The notes beneath the pieces are model-generated. The model made no database searches and had not been told where the DNA came from. It saw nothing but the letters and a program-made list of their open reading frames with translations. Shown here piece by piece: positions 1 through 8,377 of a stretch of 64,000 nucleotides of DNA; the stretch's first letter is position 1, and every line of letters begins with the position of its first letter. This stretch comes from DTWD01 sp963662965 (GTDB lineage Bacteria; Acidobacteriota; Vicinamibacteria; Vicinamibacterales; UBA8438), in NCBI GenBank assembly GCA_963662965.1, contig OY759970.1, positions 2,666,001 through 2,730,000 of the forward strand. The letters are read 5' to 3'. The position numbers and the translations under genes were made by a program.

Positions 1-949
1 GCAGCCCTCGTTCGGCCGCGATTTGCAGCGGCACGTTGTGCAAATGGGGATTGACCTCGTTGACCGCGTCCGGCGGACGGTACGCGGCGTAAACTTCCTG
101 CACCATTTCCGGTCCGACGCCAGTAAGCGGATGGTCCCGCACCATGGCCGTTCCTGCGGTCACCATCGCCAGCCGGTCGCGGTTCGTCGGGTCTTGGAGA
201 TCGAACGTCGAGTAGACACGGTCGGTGACCTGCGCCGGTGCCGCAACGAAAAAGACGGCGGCGACGATTGGCGCGACGGCGAGCAGGCGGAGGTCCTTGA
301 GGACAAAGAGCAACCCCACCCCGACACAGGCGCCCACCATTGCGTTCCGCGTCAACGTCAATACCAGGGCCACGGCCAGCGCCGGGAGCACGATGAGCGC
401 CCACAGCCGTTCGCTCGTGCCGAACAAGATCCGAGCGACGGCGACGGCGATCATCAGCATGAGTAAACCGGAGTACGTCATGTAGTGGCCCATCGAACCG
501 CTCGGACGCTGTCCGAGATTGTCGTACTCGAGGATTCCAAATTGCACGACGCCGATGACCGCAGTGACGGCGCCGACCGTCAGCACGACCGTCGTGACGG
601 TCGACGCCCGCGCGCCACGCGCCAGGCGATAGACGACGGGCACGACGAGAAACAGCAGCACCTCCTTCGATTCGATCAGGCTGGTCATCGGATCAAGCGA
701 GAACGGCACGGTGAAGAGTGTCCAGACGGCGTACGCCAGGAGCGGCCAAAAGAAGCGCGGCGCGAGCGGCTCGCGAGGATGGAATGCGACGAGCCCGACC
801 CACACGGCAAGCAACAGGGTGAGGAGGATCGACGACGCCGCAATCGAGAGCGGAAGCACGAAGACGAAGAGCAACAGGAGGCGCCAGCCTGCCGATTCGA
901 GCGTGGAGGGTTCAGCCGGAGCGGTGGCCGCAATCGTGTGACTGGTCAT
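1..949 (-). CDS. O-antigen ligase/polymerase family membrane protein, C-terminus beyond window
   Basis: I translated this directly from the complement; the frame is open from an ATG at 949 to the left edge, giving about 316 residues without a stop. The product is strongly hydrophobic with at least eight membrane-length segments. Visible family marks are 'TLTRNAMVGA' inside a hydrophobic run and, near the cut end, 'HPLTGVGPEMV' followed by 'NPHLHNVPLQIAAERGL', which resembles the large periplasmic loop and His motif of Wzy_C/WaaL proteins. Family knowledge: such proteins ligate or polymerise O-antigen or other surface glycans in the inner membrane. Ligase versus polymerase cannot be settled here. 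It follows the Trm112-like gene on the same strand with an 83-bp gap. Confidence 0.8.
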   Translation of the reverse strand, partial: MTSHTIAATAPAEPSTLESAGWRLLLLFVFVLPLSIAASSILLTLLLAVWVGLVAFHPREPLAPRFFWPLLAYAVWTLFTVPFSLDPMTSLIESKEVLLFLVVPVVYRLARGARASTVTTVVLTVGAVTAVIGVVQFGILEYDNLGQRPSGSMGHYMTYSGLLMLMIAVAVARILFGTSERLWALIVLPALAVALVLTLTRNAMVGACVGVGLLFVLKDLRLLAVAPIVAAVFFVAAPAQVTDRVYSTFDLQDPTNRDRLAMVTAGTAMVRDHPLTGVGPEMVQEVYAAYRPPDAVNEVNPHLHNVPLQIAAERGL

Positions 950-984
950 CTGGCTCAGTGCCGGGCTGACCGGAGCTGATCATG

Positions 985-1013
985 CTGGTCCATTGGTCCA
1001 TTGATCAATGGCC
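985..1013. repeat. Local direct/inverted micro-repeat
   Basis: GGTCCATT occurs twice in direct order and is followed by a perfect 14-bp palindrome, CCATTGATCAATGG. It lies in the 83-bp gap between the O-antigen ligase-like gene and the Trm112-like gene. It belongs to a loose class of intergenic micro-repeat clusters seen at four other places in the window, each built from its own short unit. Confidence 0.55.
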
Positions 1014-1032
1014 TGGGCCGGCGAGGCGAGGA

Positions 1033-1203
1033 CTACGACTCGATGGTGGCCTCATCAATGAGCATCACCGGGATATCGTCCTTGATCGGATAAACCCGCC
1101 GACACTGGCTGCACTTGAGGCCGGTCCCCTCGGCGACCAACGCGACCGGCGCCTTGCAAGCGGGACAGGCCAGAATCTCCAACAGCTCGGGGTCGACACT
1201 CAT
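1033..1203 (-). CDS. Trm112 family (UPF0434-like) small zinc-ribbon protein
   Basis: This 56-residue protein reads from ATG at 1203 to TAG at 1033. It has the family layout: 'LLEILACPACKAPV' at residues 7-20, a second Cys pair in 'LKCSQCRRVYPI' at 29-40, and the C-terminal 'DDIPVMLIDEA'. The four cysteines (two CxxC) suggest a zinc ribbon. Trm112-family proteins activate methyltransferases in archaea and eukaryotes; the role of bacterial members is uncertain, and they are often found near lipid A or LPS genes, as here beside an O-antigen ligase-like gene. It is probably co-transcribed with that gene. Confidence 0.85.
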   Translation of the reverse strand: MSVDPELLEILACPACKAPVALVAEGTGLKCSQCRRVYPIKDDIPVMLIDEATIES

Positions 1204-1291
1204 GAGTCGGTGACGTCACTATAGCAGCAACGGACGCGGGGCGGTCGTGCCTTGTCGGCCGGACCATTGCTGTGGAAGAATCGGTGAATCG

Positions 1292-3268
1292 ATGCCGCTA
1301 TCTTCCCTCTGGTCTTCGGTCCTACGTCGTGTCGGGAGGGCGGTCGTGCCCTTGGTGCTTCTCACGATGGTGGCTCCGGTCGCCGTTCACGCACAGGGGG
1401 AAACACCGCCCGACGGGCGAGCGTTGTCCTACCGTCTGTTCATGCTCGGTCGCCATCTCGAGGGTGAGGGCGACCTCGACCAGGCCATCACATCGTTTCG
1501 GGATGCGGCCCGCCTCGATCCGGAGGCGGCGGAGCCACTCGCCGAGTTGGCCTCGCTCTATGCGCGCGCCGGTCGCGCTGACGACGCGGTCGCGGCCGCA
1601 GAGGAGGCGCTCGGCCGTGAGCTGGACAATCAGACCGCCCACCGCATCCTGGGCTTGACGCACGCGTCGACCGCCGGCGCGCGCGACGGAACACCGCGCG
1701 ACGCGGTCCGTGCCGTCACGCACCTCGAGCAGGCGCGCGGCACGTTGCTTCCCGACCTGCAGGTTGAGTTGACGCTCGCACGTCTCTATCTCAGGACGGA
1801 AGCGGCTGACGACGCCATCACCTTGCTTGAGGAGCTCTTGCGAGACGAGCTTGGCGTCGTCGAAGTGGTGTTGTTGCTCGCGCAGGCGTACGAGCAAGCT
1901 GGTCGTCATGACGACGCGCTGACGACGCTCGAGACCGCGACCCTCACCGGCCGTCCGTCGTATCGGACGCTGGCACGCCTCGGTGAGATGTACGAGCGAA
2001 CTCAGCGGTGGCGCGAGGCCGCAGCTGCGTATGAGCGCGCCGTCGCGCTCAACCCGCGCAACGCCAACGTGCGTCGGCGACTCGCCGGCGTCTTGCTGGA
2101 GTTCGGCGAGGGAGAGCGTGCCCGTGGCGTGCTCGAGGAGCTCATTGCGATGCGGCCGCGCGACGCCGCGAGCTTGCACTTATTGGCCGAGGTCGAGCTC
2201 GAGCTCAACAGCCTCGACGCCGCCGAATCGGTCGCCCGGCAGTTGATCGAGCTTGAGCCGGAAGGACTGCGCGGCTCGTTCGTACTCGCCCAGGTGTTTG
2301 GTCGGCGTCGCGAGCATCGGGCGGTGGTCGACACGCTGCAGCCTTTGCTCGACGATGCGCGCTCTAGGGATGTGCGCCCGGAGCGTCTGGCCGGGGCGCT
2401 GGCGCGTCTCGGATTCGCATACGAGCAGCTCGACGATCTCGATGCCGCAGTCCGAGTCTACGAAGAGGCCGTTGAGTCGATGCCACGAAGCCTCGCCTTC
2501 CAAGCACGGCTCGCACGCGCCTACATCGATGCCGAACGCCACGGTGACGCGATGCGTGTGCTTGCCACCGCACGGGGGGAGTATCCAGACGACCTGACGC
2601 TGGCCTTGATCGAGGCGGAGCTCTATAGCAGCCGGGGCAATCTCGATCGCAGCGAAGACTTGCTTCGCGGTGCGCTCGAGACGAATCAGGAAGACCCTCG
2701 CAGCTTTGTTGCACTCGCCAGTTTCTACAGCGAGCATCGCCGACTCGACGATGCGGTGGAGGTTCTTGAATCGGCCGAGCAGCGATTCCCGCAAGACACC
2801 TCCATTCTGTTTCAGCTGGGCGCCGTGTTCGAGCAGAACGAGCGATTCGTCGACGCCGAGCGGGCGTTCCGGCGGGTCCTCGATCGCGATTCCGAGCATG
2901 CGCCGACGCTCAACTACTTGGGGTACATGCTGGCGGATCGGGGTGAGCGACTCGAGGAGTCGGTGGCGCTCATCGAGCGGGCGATCGAAATGGACCCGCA
3001 CAACGGCTCCTATCTCGACAGTCTGGGATGGGCCTACCTCAAGCTCGACCGGCTCGATCTTGCCGAGTCGCCGCTGCGCGCGGCCGGGGTCCAATTGCAG
3101 GGTAACTCGGTCGTCCAGGACCACCTTGGCGACCTGCTCAGCCGACTCGGTCAGCACGCCGAGGCGATTAAGGCGTGGGAACGTGCTCTCGATGGCGACG
3201 GCGAAGAGATTGATCCCGATGCGGTCGAGCGGAAGATCGACGGCGCGCGGCAACGGATCGATCGGTAA
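1292..3268 (+). CDS. Exported tetratricopeptide repeat (TPR) protein
   Basis: This is a 658-residue protein starting at ATG 1292. An in-frame start at 1247 is possible, but 1292 puts a signal peptide at the N-terminus: basic 'LRRVGR', a hydrophobic core 'AVVPLVLLTMVAPVAV' and cleavage near 'VHAQG'. The rest is TPR helices from about residue 45 to the end, well over ten units with the usual G-Y-A-P spacing, for example 'LASLYARAGRADDAVAAAEE' and 'DSLGWAYLKLDRLDLAE'. Export and TPRs suggest a periplasmic or envelope scaffold. It precedes a LolB-like lipoprotein gene by 30 bp, so the pair may work together at the outer membrane. The exact partner is unknown. Confidence 0.85.
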   Translation: MPLSSLWSSVLRRVGRAVVPLVLLTMVAPVAVHAQGETPPDGRALSYRLFMLGRHLEGEGDLDQAITSFRDAARLDPEAAEPLAELASLYARAGRADDAVAAAEEALGRELDNQTAHRILGLTHASTAGARDGTPRDAVRAVTHLEQARGTLLPDLQVELTLARLYLRTEAADDAITLLEELLRDELGVVEVVLLLAQAYEQAGRHDDALTTLETATLTGRPSYRTLARLGEMYERTQRWREAAAAYERAVALNPRNANVRRRLAGVLLEFGEGERARGVLEELIAMRPRDAASLHLLAEVELELNSLDAAESVARQLIELEPEGLRGSFVLAQVFGRRREHRAVVDTLQPLLDDARSRDVRPERLAGALARLGFAYEQLDDLDAAVRVYEEAVESMPRSLAFQARLARAYIDAERHGDAMRVLATARGEYPDDLTLALIEAELYSSRGNLDRSEDLLRGALETNQEDPRSFVALASFYSEHRRLDDAVEVLESAEQRFPQDTSILFQLGAVFEQNERFVDAERAFRRVLDRDSEHAPTLNYLGYMLADRGERLEESVALIERAIEMDPHNGSYLDSLGWAYLKLDRLDLAESPLRAAGVQLQGNSVVQDHLGDLLSRLGQHAEAIKAWERALDGDGEEIDPDAVERKIDGARQRIDR

Positions 3269-3298
3269 CGCCGCCAGACGGGATGCATCGCCGGTCGA

Positions 3299-4126
3299 AT
3301 GCCGCGGGACTTTCACCTCGAGCTCCTTGGCGCGGTCGTACTCCTGTCGGCCGCGTGTACTTCGGCGCCGCGTGATATCGAGGTCCCAACCGGTCGCTCG
3401 ACCCCCCTCGCGGACTACGCGGCGATCTGGGAGGCCGCTTCGACGAGGTGTCGGAGTGTCCACACCATGGATCTCATGGTCGTCTTTGGCGGTCGCGCCG
3501 GGGAGACGCGTATTCGACGGACGCGGGCGCGGACCGCGATAGCGCGACCAGGCTCGTTGCGGCTCGAAGGGCTCGCCCCGTTGGGCGCCCCCGGATTCAT
3601 CTTTGTGGCGCGCCCGGGCGAGGCCACCTTGCTGCTCCCGCGCGCCCGGCAAGTGGTGCGCGGCGCGTCGGCGCCCGACCTGTTGTACACGCTGGCGGGG
3701 CTGGCGCTCGACCCGGATGACGTACGTGCGTTGCTGACGGGCTGTGTGGTGCCGGAGGGCGTGGCGGTCTCGGCGCGAGCCTACGGCGACCAGTGGGTGG
3801 CTATTGATCTTGACGGCGGCGCGACCGTCTATGCCCGCCAGGTCGGCGGCGATCGCGTGATCAGCATCGGGACGCGTGGTGACCTCATCGTCGAATACGC
3901 CGAACATGTGCGCGGGTTGCCACGGCAAGCTCGCATCCAAACCCGGACCGCGACGTCGCGCACGGATGTGACGGTGGCCCTGTCCCAAGTCAACATCAAC
4001 ACGACCCTTGATCCCGATGTCTTCGCGGTCTCGGTGCCGGATACATTCGCTCCGATCACGCTCGACGAGTGGCGTCGCGGGTCGCCGACGGAGGACCGCA
4101 CGCCGCCGACGGACGGCGGCTGTTGA
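3299..4126 (+). CDS. LolB-like / DUF4292-like outer-membrane lipoprotein
   Basis: This 275-residue protein has a lipoprotein signal: hydrophobic 'LLGAVVLLSAAC' with lipobox Cys20. The mature part is rich in beta-strand alternation, such as 'GSLRLEGLAPLGAPGFIFVA', as expected for the LolB/LppX/DUF4292 convex-barrel fold that binds lipid chains. Position supports the call: it overlaps the ispE start, as lolB precedes ispE in many proteobacteria. Family knowledge: LolB inserts lipoproteins into the outer membrane. Sequence identity to true LolB cannot be judged by eye, so the function is inferred from the lipobox, fold impression and synteny. Confidence 0.7.
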   Translation: MPRDFHLELLGAVVLLSAACTSAPRDIEVPTGRSTPLADYAAIWEAASTRCRSVHTMDLMVVFGGRAGETRIRRTRARTAIARPGSLRLEGLAPLGAPGFIFVARPGEATLLLPRARQVVRGASAPDLLYTLAGLALDPDDVRALLTGCVVPEGVAVSARAYGDQWVAIDLDGGATVYARQVGGDRVISIGTRGDLIVEYAEHVRGLPRQARIQTRTATSRTDVTVALSQVNINTTLDPDVFAVSVPDTFAPITLDEWRRGSPTEDRTPPTDGGC

Positions 4127-5028
4127 GCGTGCGTGCGAATCGGCGTCGCGTGCGGCTTCACGCGCCGGCGAAAATCAACCTCGATCTGCGTGTACTTGGC
4201 CGGCGCGCGGATCGATTTCATGAGGTGCGCACCATCCTGCAGGCGATCGAGCTGCACGACATCGTGACCGCGACCGCGCGGCGCGGTCCGTTCACGGTCC
4301 GAAGCCGGACGTCAGCCATGCCGACGGATCGGGACAACCTGGTCTGGTCGGCCGGCGCGGCATTGTGGCGCGCGCTGGGATGGTCTGGAACGCCGCATGG
4401 CATCGCGGTGACGATCATTAAGCGGATCCCGGCCGCGGCCGGGCTCGGCGGCGCGAGCAGCGACGCGGCCGCCGCGCTCCAGGGGCTCGCACGGTTGTGG
4501 GTGCCCGATGGGGCCGACACCGTGGTTCGCGAGGTCGCGGCCACGGTCGGCTCCGACGTGCCCTTCTTTCTCGACGGCGGCACGGTGCTGGCGACCGGCC
4601 GAGGCGAGCGAACACGGCGTTTGGCTCCGCTGCATGAGCATTGGGTCGTGGTCGCGGTGCCGGTGTTCAGTGTCTCCACGCCGAGGGCGTATCACTGGTG
4701 GGATCGCACTCGGCGCGCGTCGACGTCTGCCCGTGCCGCTCCCGCGAGATGGAGACACCGGCTCGATCTGCTGTGCAACGACCTCGAGCCGCCGGTCATC
4801 GCGCGGCATCCGGAGATCGGTGAGACCGTCGCTCGTCTGCAGGCGGCCGGCGCGGCGCGCGCCGCCATGAGCGGGAGCGGGTCGTCGGTCTTCGGCCTGT
4901 TCTCCACGCGTGCCGCCGCCGTCGTCGCGCGTCGGCGGGTGCGTCGCCGCGGGTGGCGTACCTGGCTCACACGAACTATCAGCAACGCCGAGTGCAGGCG
5001 CCTTGCGGCGCCTGCACTCATCGACTAA
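4123..5028 (+). CDS. ispE: 4-diphosphocytidyl-2-C-methyl-D-erythritol kinase
   Basis: IspE phosphorylates CDP-methylerythritol in the MEP isoprenoid pathway (GHMP kinase family). Motifs are 'HAPAKINLDLRVLGRRAD' near the N-terminus, the ATP-binding 'AAAGLGGASSDAAAAL' about a third of the way in, and the C-terminal 'AAMSGSGSSVFGLF'. The frame is open further upstream to an ATG at 4069, but the family begins shortly before 'RVRLHAPAKINL'. I chose the TTG at 4123, which overlaps the preceding stop (TTGA); GTG 4129 is the alternative. Length is 301 residues, normal for IspE. The last 12 codons lie in a perfect hairpin and look like an extension. ispD and ispF are fused at 14328. Confidence 0.9.
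   Translation: MSVRANRRRVRLHAPAKINLDLRVLGRRADRFHEVRTILQAIELHDIVTATARRGPFTVRSRTSAMPTDRDNLVWSAGAALWRALGWSGTPHGIAVTIIKRIPAAAGLGGASSDAAAALQGLARLWVPDGADTVVREVAATVGSDVPFFLDGGTVLATGRGERTRRLAPLHEHWVVVAVPVFSVSTPRAYHWWDRTRRASTSARAAPARWRHRLDLLCNDLEPPVIARHPEIGETVARLQAAGAARAAMSGSGSSVFGLFSTRAAAVVARRRVRRRGWRTWLTRTISNAECRRLAAPALID
4990..5019 (+). terminator. Perfect 13-bp hairpin overlapping the ispE 3' end
   Basis: GAGTGCAGGCGCC and its exact complement flank a TTGC loop. The hairpin sits inside the last ispE codons, with the TAA at 5026-5028, and the DNA after it is T-rich only in patches (TATTCTGTTT), so termination is possible but unproven. It could instead be an mRNA-stabilising or processing stem before the tRNA-Gln that starts 100 bp later. 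Confidence 0.35.
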
Positions 5029-5118
5029 AGTATTCTGTTTGCGCCATGTTCGGAAGGTGTCGCCATGCGTCAGCCGTCGCCGGGGCAGAACGGCCTGACC
5101 GCGGCGTGCCGCTACCGA

Positions 5119-5193
5119 TGGGGCGTGGCCAAGCGGTAAGGCGCGGGACTTTGGATCCCGTATTCGAAGGTTCGAATCCTTCCGCCCCAACCA
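5119..5193 (+). tRNA. tRNA-Gln (anticodon TTG)
   Basis: This is a cloverleaf with acceptor arms TGGGGCG/CGCCCCA, anticodon stem CGGGA/TCCCG around loop CTTTGGA (anticodon TTG at 5151-5153), T-arm 'GGTTCGAATCC', discriminator A and encoded CCA. It lies between ispE and prs. Confidence 0.96.
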
Positions 5194-5245
5194 CTCGCGA
5201 GGCGAGACGCGACGCCGCGGCACGCCACCACAGAGGGAACGACTC

Positions 5246-6199
5246 GTGCCGACGCACAACGGAGATCTGAAGATCTTTTCGGGAAGCGCCCACCCGGCGC
5301 TGGCCCAGGAGATCGCCCAGGGTCTCGGTGCCCCGATGGGACGGGCGGCGCTTAGACGGTTCTCGGACACGGAAGTCTCATTTCAGATCGACGAGAACAT
5401 TCGTGGGACTGACGTGTTCATTGTGCAGCCGACGTGCACGCCGGTCGACCAGCATCTTGTCGAGCTGTGCGTCATGATCGACGCGTTCCGACGGTCGTCC
5501 GCGGCCCGCATCACCGCGGTGATCCCGTACTACGGCTACGCCAGGCAGGACCGCAAGGACAAGCCGCGCGTCCCGATCTCGGCCAAGCTCGTAGCCAACC
5601 TCCTGAGCGCCGCCGGCACGAATCGCGTGCTGACGATGGATCTGCACAAGGCGCAAATCCAAGGGTTTTTCGATATTCCCGTTGATCATCTCTTCGCGGC
5701 ACCGGTCTTTATCGACTACTTGTCCCGCACGGAGCTGAGCAAGGACGTGACGATCGTCTCCCCGGACGCCGGCGGCGTGGAACGTGCCCGCGCGTATGCG
5801 AAGCGACTCGATGCCGACCTCGCGATTATCGACAAGCGTCGATCCGGGGACGGACATGCCGAAGTGCTGCACGTGGTTGGCGAAGTCAAGGACCGCGTGT
5901 GTATTCTGCAGGACGACATCGTCGATACCGCGGGGACGCTGCAACAGGCGTCACGGGCCCTACGCGAGAGCGGGGCGGCCAGCGTGATAGCGTACGCGGT
6001 GCACGGCGTGTTGTCGGGACCCGCGTTCCAGCGTATCGAGGATTCGGCCCTCGAGAAGCTGATCGTGAGCAACACCATTCCGCTTCGCGACGAGTTCGCC
6101 ACGTCCGACAAGGTACTGGTCTTGTCGGTGGCCGGCTTGCTCGGCAAAGCCATCCAAAGCATTCATCAAGAAACGTCGGTGTCGTCCCTGTTCGTGTAG
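5246..6199 (+). CDS. prs: Ribose-phosphate pyrophosphokinase (PRPP synthetase)
   Basis: Prs makes phosphoribosyl pyrophosphate from ribose 5-phosphate and ATP for nucleotide, His and Trp synthesis. The 317-residue length is the class I norm. Motifs: 'IFSGSAHPALAQEIAQ' at the N-terminus, 'IPYYGYARQDRKDKPR' (the flexible ATP-binding loop), 'DLHKAQIQGFF', 'SPDAGGVERA', and the PRPP-binding loop 'DDIVDTAGTLQQA' at about residue 223. It starts with GTG at 5246, with GAGGGAA upstream as Shine-Dalgarno. It is 33 bp upstream of rplY, an order (prs, ctc/rplY, pth) common across bacteria. Confidence 0.97.
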   Translation: MPTHNGDLKIFSGSAHPALAQEIAQGLGAPMGRAALRRFSDTEVSFQIDENIRGTDVFIVQPTCTPVDQHLVELCVMIDAFRRSSAARITAVIPYYGYARQDRKDKPRVPISAKLVANLLSAAGTNRVLTMDLHKAQIQGFFDIPVDHLFAAPVFIDYLSRTELSKDVTIVSPDAGGVERARAYAKRLDADLAIIDKRRSGDGHAEVLHVVGEVKDRVCILQDDIVDTAGTLQQASRALRESGAASVIAYAVHGVLSGPAFQRIEDSALEKLIVSNTIPLRDEFATSDKVLVLSVAGLLGKAIQSIHQETSVSSLFV

Positions 6200-6231
6200 G
6201 CGCGGCATCGAGCCTGATAAAGGACTGACGT

Positions 6232-6906
6232 ATGGAAGCCACGCTGGCGGCGACAACCAGAGACACGCGCGGTAAAAACGAGGCCCGACGATTGCGCGTC
6301 ACCGGACGTGTCCCGGCCGTGGTCTACGGCGGTGAGGCGAAAGACGCGATCGCCGTGTCAGTCGACCCGATCACGCTGTTGGGCATCCTCCATTCCGATT
6401 CGGGCGTCAACACGCTGATCGACTTGAAGCTCGATGGCGGCGAGTCGGGTCAAGTGCTCGTGAAGGACTTTCAACTCGATCCGGTCTCGAGCGAGCTGCT
6501 GCACGTCGACTTCTACCGCCTGGCCATGGACAAGGCGATCACCGTGACGGTGCCGGTGACCATCGTGGGCGAGGCGATTGGCGTGAAGAACGAGGGCGGG
6601 TTGCTCGACTTCGTGACCCGGGAGGTGCAGCTCGAGTGCATGCCGACCGAGATTCCCGAGCACATCGAGGTCAACGTTAGCGAGCTGACCATTGGAGACG
6701 GCGTCCGCCTGCGAGAGGTCGTCGCGGGGGCGTCGTGGACGCCGATCAGCGAGCTCGAAACCTTGCTCGTGCACGTGACGCCGCCGAAGGTGGAAGAGGA
6801 GCCGGAGGTGGAAGAGGCGGCGGCCGAGGGTGAGGGCGGCGAGCCCGACGTGGCGAAGAAGGGCAAGGCCGAGGGCGACGACACCACCGGCGGTGGAGAC
6901 ACATAG
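6232..6906 (+). CDS. rplY: 50S ribosomal protein bL25 (CTC form)
   Basis: This is a 224-residue CTC-type L25, which binds 5S rRNA. The N-terminal domain shows 'ARRLRVTGRVPAVVYGGE', typical of L25, followed by the TL5/CTC beta domain ('VDFYRLAMDKAITVTVPV', 'EVQLECMPTEIPEHIEVNV'). The last 35 residues form a Glu-rich then Gly/Lys tail (from 'VEEEPEVEEAAAEGEGGE') likely to be disordered. It begins with ATG at 6232 and sits between prs and pth in the usual order. Confidence 0.95.
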   Translation: MEATLAATTRDTRGKNEARRLRVTGRVPAVVYGGEAKDAIAVSVDPITLLGILHSDSGVNTLIDLKLDGGESGQVLVKDFQLDPVSSELLHVDFYRLAMDKAITVTVPVTIVGEAIGVKNEGGLLDFVTREVQLECMPTEIPEHIEVNVSELTIGDGVRLREVVAGASWTPISELETLLVHVTPPKVEEEPEVEEAAAEGEGGEPDVAKKGKAEGDDTTGGGDT

Positions 6907-6937
6907 CGGCTAGGATTCTTGTGCTCGCGGAGGCCGC

Positions 6938-7525
6938 GTGAAGCTGATCGTCGGTCTTGGCAACCCGGGGGCGAAGTACCGCGGCACGCGACATAACGTC
7001 GGTTTCGATGTTGTCGACCTCGTTGCCGATCGGCGTGGTCTGGCGTTTGCAGCCTGCCCCGTCGCTGCGCTCATGGCAAGGGAGCGCGGACCCGAGACGA
7101 GGGTGATGCTGGCCAAGCCGCTGACGTTCATGAATCTGAGTGGCGGCGCCGTTCAGGGGCTGCGCCACTACTACCGGATCGAGCCGGAGGCTCTACTCGT
7201 CGTTGCCGACGACGCCAATCTTCCGCTCGGGAAGTTGCGGGCCCGCCCGCAGGGGTCGGATGGTGGGCACAACGGTCTCGGCTCGATTATCGAGTCGCTC
7301 GGCACCGACCAGTTCGCTCGGTTGCGGGTCGGCGTGGGGCGCGGCGATGACCGACGCGCCCTCGCTGACCATGTGCTGGCGCGGTTCGACGCCGAGGAGG
7401 GCGAGGAGGTCGACTGGGCCATCGACCGCGCCGCCGAGGCGGTGGAGGCGTTTGTCGAGCACGGAATTGATACGATGATGAATCGGTTCAACCGCTCTGA
7501 AGAAGAAGAAGCCGAGGCGGACTAA
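6938..7525 (+). CDS. pth: Peptidyl-tRNA hydrolase
   Basis: Pth cleaves peptidyl-tRNAs that drop off ribosomes, recycling tRNA. The 195-residue protein starts at GTG 6938 with 'KLIVGLGNPGAKYRGTRHNV'; catalytic His19, Asn9 and the 'LVVADDANLPLGKLR' loop containing the catalytic Asp are present, as are 'KPLTFMNLSG' and 'GSDGGHNGLGSI'. The tail is acidic ('SEEEEAEAD'). It directly precedes the rpsF-rpsR-rplI cluster. Confidence 0.96.
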   Translation: MKLIVGLGNPGAKYRGTRHNVGFDVVDLVADRRGLAFAACPVAALMARERGPETRVMLAKPLTFMNLSGGAVQGLRHYYRIEPEALLVVADDANLPLGKLRARPQGSDGGHNGLGSIIESLGTDQFARLRVGVGRGDDRRALADHVLARFDAEEGEEVDWAIDRAAEAVEAFVEHGIDTMMNRFNRSEEEEAEAD

Positions 7526-7580
7526 TCCATAGCTCCTTGCCGCCACTGGGATGGCGGCCGTCGAGTCCGAAAGGAGACCG

Positions 7581-8066
7581 ATGAGCGATTCACGACAATA
7601 CGAATTGGTGTACGTCGTCAGTCCGGATGTGGCTGAGGACGGCGTGGCCGAGCTGCACACCCGCATCGAGGAGATCGTGCAGCAACTCGAGGGCAGTATC
7701 GACAAGACCGACAACTGGGGACGTCGCCGGCTGGCGTATGAGATTAACCGCCATCGCGAGGCGACGTACGTCCTCGAGCTGGTGAGCGGGCCGGCGTCGA
7801 TGCTGGCGGAGCTCGACCGGCGGCTGCGGGTCATGGACGAGCTCCTGCGACATCTGATCGTACGCGTCGACGAGGATCTACGAAAGGCCGAACGCGCACG
7901 TGTACGGCGACAGTCCCGCCAACAGAAGCGGCTGGCTGCCAAGGGAGTCACCGCCGGGAGCGCGGCCGACGCTGGGCCGCCCACGGCGGAGGGTGACGTC
8001 GCGCCAGCGACGTCTACAGCGCCTGCGGCGGACGCCGCGGCGACAGCGGAGGTGACGACGGAATGA
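7581..8066 (+). CDS. rpsF: 30S ribosomal protein bS6
   Basis: The core 'YELVYVVSPDVAEDGVAELH' through 'RRLAYEINRHREATYVLELV' is canonical S6. I chose ATG 7581 over an upstream in-frame start at 7551 because AAGGAG lies 5 bp before it and S6 begins here in the family. At 161 residues it is longer than the usual 95-135, owing to an Ala/Pro/Thr-rich C-terminal tail. It overlaps rpsR by 4 bp (ATGA). S6 and S18 bind each other on the 30S platform, so the coupling is meaningful. No ssb gene lies between them, unlike in many bacteria. Confidence 0.96.
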   Translation: MSDSRQYELVYVVSPDVAEDGVAELHTRIEEIVQQLEGSIDKTDNWGRRRLAYEINRHREATYVLELVSGPASMLAELDRRLRVMDELLRHLIVRVDEDLRKAERARVRRQSRQQKRLAAKGVTAGSAADAGPPTAEGDVAPATSTAPAADAAATAEVTTE

Positions 8067-8347
8067 GTAACGGCCGTGGCGGACGACGACCGGCGAAGAG
8101 TAAAGAGAAGAGCGGCGGCGGACGGCGCGGCGGCGGGATGCGTCGACGCAAGGTGTGTCGGTTCTGTGTCGACAAGATCGACTACATCGATTACAAAGAT
8201 GTCCGTGTGCTCATAATGGCAATTCCTGAACGCGGCAAGATCCAGCCCCGGCGTCTGTCGGGCACGTGCGCGAAGCATCAGCGCAAGCTAACGACGTCGG
8301 TCAAACGTGCGCGCCAGCTCGCGCTCATTCCCTGCGTGACCGACTAG
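8063..8347 (+). CDS. rpsR: 30S ribosomal protein bS18
   Basis: This 94-residue S18 has a long basic Gly/Lys/Arg N-terminus ('RGGRRPAKSKEKSGGGRRG') before the conserved 'KVCRFCVDKIDYIDYKD'. The CxxC of the zinc-binding C+ form is seen at 'CRFC'; 'RLSGTCAKHQRKLTTSVKRA' closes the fold. It is translated from an ATG overlapping the rpsF stop. The partner S6 is immediately upstream. Confidence 0.96.
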   Translation: MSNGRGGRRPAKSKEKSGGGRRGGGMRRRKVCRFCVDKIDYIDYKDVRVLIMAIPERGKIQPRRLSGTCAKHQRKLTTSVKRARQLALIPCVTD

Positions 8348-8377
8348 CGCGATGACACCGACTGAGCGAGGATTGAG

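Noticed and set aside
2180..3988. 602-codon open frame on the minus strand opposite the TPR and LolB-like genes
   Set aside because: Arg/His-rich translation with no motif, antisense to a well-formed TPR gene; a typical GC-rich shadow frame.
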